Shown one piece after another: positions 61,035-64,000 of a stretch of 64,000 nucleotides of DNA (positions are counted from its first letter, which is position 1; each line of letters begins with the position of its first letter). The notes under the pieces were generated by a model that worked only from the letters and a program-made list of their open reading frames with translations, was not told the origin of the DNA and ran no database searches. The position numbers and the translations under genes are program-made. The DNA is taken from the NCBI RefSeq assembly GCF_025061645.1, contig NZ_JANYMP010000001.1, positions 261,591 to 325,590 of the forward strand, written 5' to 3'. This DNA is from Umezawaea endophytica. GTDB taxonomy: Bacteria; Actinomycetota; Actinomycetes; Mycobacteriales; Pseudonocardiaceae.

Positions 61035-61855
61035 CGGCTGATCCTGTTCACGGAGAGGACGGTGGCGATCGTGACGAGCGCGGGGGCGTAGACCAGCCAC
61101 TGCGCCAGGGGGTAGTCCTTGCCGATCGAGATCAACAGCCCCCAGTCGGACGCGGGCGGCGGGTCGCCGTACCCGAGGAACGCGAGCCCGGCGATGATCA
61201 GGATCGACAGCCCGAACTGGAGCACCGCGAGCATCAGCACCGAGCGGGACGCGTTGGGCAGCACGTGCCGCACGAGGATGTGCCACCGCGACCCGCCCTG
61301 GAGGTAGGACGCCTCCACGAACACCGCGCGGCGGGTCTTGAGCACCTCCGACCTCATGACCCTGGCGAAGACCCCCACCGCCGAGACGCCGGTGGCGATG
61401 GCGGCGTTGATCGTCTCGAAGCCGAGCGAGCTGACGACCACGACCGCGAGCAGGAACGACGGGATCGCCAGGAGCACGTCGACCAGCCGCGCGAGCACGG
61501 CGTCGACCCAGCCCCCGACGAACCCCGCGATGAGCCCGATCAGCCCGCCGACCAGCACCCCGATGCCCACCGCGACCAGCGCGCTGGTCACCGAGGACGC
61601 GGTGCCGTGGACGACGCGGGCGAACAGGTCGCGGCCCAGGTGGTCGGTGCCGAACCAGTGGGCGGTGCTCGGCCCGAGGAACTTGTCCGCCGGGACGCCG
61701 CGAGCCGGGTCCTGGCCGGTGAACAGGGTCGGGACGAGCGACCACAGCAGCACGAGCGCCAAGACGGCGAACGAGGCGACGACCGTGGGCGGGAACCGCG
61801 AGGCCTGGCCTCGACGGATCACCGGCCGGGCGCGGGAGAGGGCGGAGACGCTCAT
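61013..61855 (-). CDS. Dipeptide-type ABC transporter permease (DppC-like)
   Basis: 280 residues, five to six membrane helices. The pattern HWFGTDHLGRDLFARVVHGTASSVTSALVAVGIGVLVG (about 67-105) and the EAA loop VEASYLQGGSRWHILVRHVLPNASRSVLMLAVLQFGLSILIIAGLAFLGYGDPPPASDWGLL (about 180-243) are classic DppC. The ATG overlaps the DppB stop (ATGA). Confidence 0.9.
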   Translation of the reverse strand: MSVSALSRARPVIRRGQASRFPPTVVASFAVLALVLLWSLVPTLFTGQDPARGVPADKFLGPSTAHWFGTDHLGRDLFARVVHGTASSVTSALVAVGIGVLVGGLIGLIAGFVGGWVDAVLARLVDVLLAIPSFLLAVVVVSSLGFETINAAIATGVSAVGVFARVMRSEVLKTRRAVFVEASYLQGGSRWHILVRHVLPNASRSVLMLAVLQFGLSILIIAGLAFLGYGDPPPASDWGLLISIGKDYPLAQWLVYAPALVTIATVLSVNRISRWLRKTD

Positions 61856-62829
61856 CGGGCCACCTCCGCCTTGTCACGGGGCTTGGCGCCGCCGAGCCGC
61901 ACCCGCGGGTCGAGCAGCGGGTAGGCGAGGTCGGCGACCAGGTTCACCACGACGAAGATCACCGCCGCGAGCGTCACGACGGCTTGCAGCACCGGGAGGT
62001 CCTGCGTCGTCACGGACCGCTCCACCAGGCTGCCGATGCCGGTGCGCCCGAAGATCTGCTCGGTGATGACGGCCCCGCCGAGCAGTTCCCCGACGGTCAG
62101 CGCGACGACGGTGACGACCGGCAGCGCCGACGGCTTGAGCAGGTGCCGCAGGAACAGCCCGGTCTGGCCGAGCCCGCGGGACCGGGCGACCGACGCGTAC
62201 TCCTGTCCGGCCTCGTGGTCGAGGTTGGCGATGAGCACCTCGGCGACCTGGGCGGACACCGGGATGCCGAGGGCGATGGCGGCGAAGAACGTCGCCAGGC
62301 CGCCCTCGGAGTCGATCACCCGGAACAGCCCGAGCTGGAACGCGAAGACGTTGATCAGCACCAGGCCGATCACGAAGTTCGGCACCGACAGGAACAGCGA
62401 CGGGAACGCCCTGAGCAGGCCCTGCCCGTAGCGCTTCGGCAGGTAGCGGGTGCCGAAGCCGATGGCGAACGCCAGCACCAGCGCCACCACCAGCGCCGAC
62501 CCGGCGAGCAGGAGCGTCGACCCGAGCACGTCGCCGATCAGCCTGCCCACCGGCAGCCCCGACCGGAGGGAGATGCCCAGGTCCCCCACCAGCAGCCGGG
62601 ACAGCGAGTCCCACAACTGCTCGTACACCGGGCGGTCCAGCCCGTAGTAGGAGACGATCCGGGCGATCTCCTCCTCGGTGAACCCGTTCTGCGGGTTGCG
62701 CAGCGTGTTCGTCACGGGGTCGCCGGGCAGCACGCTGATCACGACGAACGTGAACACGTACGCCAGCAGGATCACGACGATGGCCTGGAGGACGCGCCTC
62801 AGCGCGTACCTCGCGTAGTCGCGGTTCAC
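61852..62829 (-). CDS. Dipeptide-type ABC transporter permease (DppB-like)
   Basis: 325 residues: RYALRRVLQAIVVILLAYVFTFVVISVLPGDPV at the N-terminus, a large outside loop with YGLDRPVYEQLWDSLSRLLVGDLGISLRSGLPV, and the EAA loop YASVARSRGLGQTGLFLRHLLKPSALPVVTVVALTVGELLGGAVITEQIFGRTGIGSLV (about 219-277). The GTG at 62829 follows the binding-protein stop by 14 bases. Confidence 0.9.
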   Translation of the reverse strand: MNRDYARYALRRVLQAIVVILLAYVFTFVVISVLPGDPVTNTLRNPQNGFTEEEIARIVSYYGLDRPVYEQLWDSLSRLLVGDLGISLRSGLPVGRLIGDVLGSTLLLAGSALVVALVLAFAIGFGTRYLPKRYGQGLLRAFPSLFLSVPNFVIGLVLINVFAFQLGLFRVIDSEGGLATFFAAIALGIPVSAQVAEVLIANLDHEAGQEYASVARSRGLGQTGLFLRHLLKPSALPVVTVVALTVGELLGGAVITEQIFGRTGIGSLVERSVTTQDLPVLQAVVTLAAVIFVVVNLVADLAYPLLDPRVRLGGAKPRDKAEVAR

Positions 62830-62843
62830 GGCGCCGCCCGCCC

Positions 62844-64000
62844 TCAGCCGAGCCAGGCGGCGTAGTAGTTGGCGTACGCGATGCCGTTGTAGCTGACGCC
62901 CTGGAGCTTCGGCGACTGGAGGTAGATCCGCTGCACGATCTGCGTGAGCGGGACGAAGTAGCCCTGCTGGAGCACGTGGCCCTGGAGTTCGTCGAGCAGC
63001 GGGGCGCGGGCGTCGACGCTCTCGGCGCTCGCCACCGAGGAGGCGAGCTGGACGAGCTTCTGGTCGGTCTGGCCGAGCCCGAACCAGTTCTCGCCCTTGT
63101 TGGCGTCGGTCAGGACCCCGGCGACGATGCCCGCGTCGATGAAGCTCCTGGTGACCTCGTACGCGGCCACGCTCGGGCTGCCGATCTTGACGCGCTCGCC
63201 GTAGGTCACGACGTCGAACGCCTGGATGTTCACCTTGAAGCCGATCTTGCCGAGCTGCTGGGCGATCAGCTCGTCGACCGACTTGGACGTCGCCAGGTAG
63301 GGGTTCGCGTAGAGCATCAGCTCCAGCGGCTTGCCGTCCTTGGCGCGGACGCCGTCGGCACCCTTGACCCAGCCCGCCTCGTCGAGCAGGCCGTCGGACT
63401 TGGCCGCGTCGAACGCGAAGTCGGCGCTGTGGTCGGTGGCGCCGGGAACGTTGCTCTGGAACAGGGACTGCGGGGCGAGCCAGTCCTCGGTGTAGACCGT
63501 GGAGATGATCTCCTTGCGGTCGATGCCGTGCTGGAGCGCCTGCCGGACCTTGACGTCGTCGAACGGCGCGATCCTGGTGTTGACGGCGAACCCGTTGACG
63601 AACCCGAGGTAGCGCGGGGTCGCGGTGGTGAAACCCTGGTCGGAGAACGACTTCAGCTCCTGCGGGGACGGGTTGTAGGCCACGTCGGCCTGTCCCGACT
63701 GGACGGCGGAGGTGCGCACCGAGGGTTGGGCGACCAGCTTGTAGGTGATCGAGTCCAGGTAGGCCGCTCCCTGGTGCTTGAGCGCGGCGGGGGCCCAGTT
63801 GTAGTCCTCGCGCTTCTTGAGGACGACGCTGTCGCCCTCCTTCCACGAGGAGAGGACGAACGGGCCGCTGCCCAGGTCGTTCGCGAGGTCGGCCTGCTGC
63901 GCGGCGGGCAGCGCGATGGTCTTCGGTGAGACCAGGATCGAGCCGTGGTAGCCCAGGGTGGGGATGAAGCCCAGCGTCGGCGCCTTGAAGAACACCTTGA
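62844..64000 (-). CDS. Dipeptide-type ABC transporter binding protein (5' end beyond the window)
   Basis: At least 385 residues of a type-II (SBP_bac_5) binding protein, open through the right window edge, so the signal peptide and about 120-150 N-terminal residues are missing. Typical blocks: GSGPFVLSSWKEGDSVVLKKREDYNW, VNTRIAPFDDVKVRQALQHGIDRKEIISTVY and the LLDEAGWVKGADGVRAKDGKPLELMLY segment. The ligand may be a peptide or another small compound. It is the first gene seen of the DppB-DppC-DppDF-LLM run. Confidence 0.87.
   Translation of the reverse strand, partial: KVFFKAPTLGFIPTLGYHGSILVSPKTIALPAAQQADLANDLGSGPFVLSSWKEGDSVVLKKREDYNWAPAALKHQGAAYLDSITYKLVAQPSVRTSAVQSGQADVAYNPSPQELKSFSDQGFTTATPRYLGFVNGFAVNTRIAPFDDVKVRQALQHGIDRKEIISTVYTEDWLAPQSLFQSNVPGATDHSADFAFDAAKSDGLLDEAGWVKGADGVRAKDGKPLELMLYANPYLATSKSVDELIAQQLGKIGFKVNIQAFDVVTYGERVKIGSPSVAAYEVTRSFIDAGIVAGVLTDANKGENWFGLGQTDQKLVQLASSVASAESVDARAPLLDELQGHVLQQGYFVPLTQIVQRIYLQSPKLQGVSYNGIAYANYYAAWLG

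Overview
The window is high-GC DNA from an actinomycete. GTG starts, GTGA/ATGA stop-start overlaps, a mycothiol-era DinB gene, WYL, TetR and RpiR regulators, F420/flavin LLM oxidoreductases and a LAxTG (class E sortase type) anchor all point to Actinomycetia. A Pseudonocardiaceae-like host is my guess, not a demonstrated fact. No rRNA, tRNA, insertion sequence, phage gene or CRISPR array was recognised. About 60 genes fill almost the whole window.

Layout. 0-9.9 kb: a CBS/CNNM membrane protein, a WYL regulator divergent from a DinB protein, a DUF1761 protein, an aldo/keto reductase, an AlkZ-like winged-helix protein, and a large NACHT/STAND-type ATPase with a C-terminal helical-repeat array. 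9.9-14.1 kb: an osmoprotectant-type ABC importer (ATPase, two permeases, lipoprotein) followed by an RpiR regulator. 14.2-18.3 kb: an aromatic amino-acid lyase homologue with an atypical MIO triad, a TetR gene divergent from an epoxide-hydrolase-like gene with two operators between them, and a 3-hydroxyisobutyryl-CoA hydrolase.

18.5-26.6 kb is the most interesting region. Three cobalamin riboswitches (two on +, one on -) flank a complete ECF importer (T, double A and S subunits). They also flank four exported proteins: two alpha/alpha-barrel (prenyltransferase/squalene-cyclase-repeat) proteins and two small beta-domain proteins. Together these look like the two halves of animal intrinsic factor/transcobalamin, split onto separate bacterial polypeptides. 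One alpha protein carries a sortase-type LARTG anchor and one beta protein a membrane anchor; the other pair is soluble. I read this as a cell-surface vitamin B12 capture and uptake system. A 98-bp tandem duplication between the ATPase and S-subunit genes has created a translationally coupled 33-codon mini-ORF.

26.7-30.1 kb: a two-gene unit of a P-loop ATPase and a membrane-tethered type-1 periplasmic-binding-fold protein. 30.4-46.4 kb: a large catabolic island with a flavin monooxygenase, SDR, TetR, a five-gene Liv-type ABC importer, two crotonase-fold proteins, two acyl-CoA dehydrogenases, a one-chain ADP-forming acyl-CoA ligase, and divergently an F420-type LLM oxidoreductase plus a phosphotriesterase-family lactonase. 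Nearly all junctions are 4-base stop/start overlaps. 47-49.4 kb: a cysteine-rich protein, a membrane protein and a pentapeptide-repeat membrane protein. 49.4-55 kb: a small kinase, a LysR regulator, and a rhodanese / FAD-oxidase / hydrolase / ketopantoate-reductase-like operon. 55-58.3 kb: a 43-bp palindrome upstream of a SnoaL-like gene and a TetR gene, a RibD-C reductase, an unknown protein and a hairpin repeat. 58.3-64 kb: an LLM monooxygenase and a Dpp/Opp-type importer whose binding-protein gene runs off the window end.
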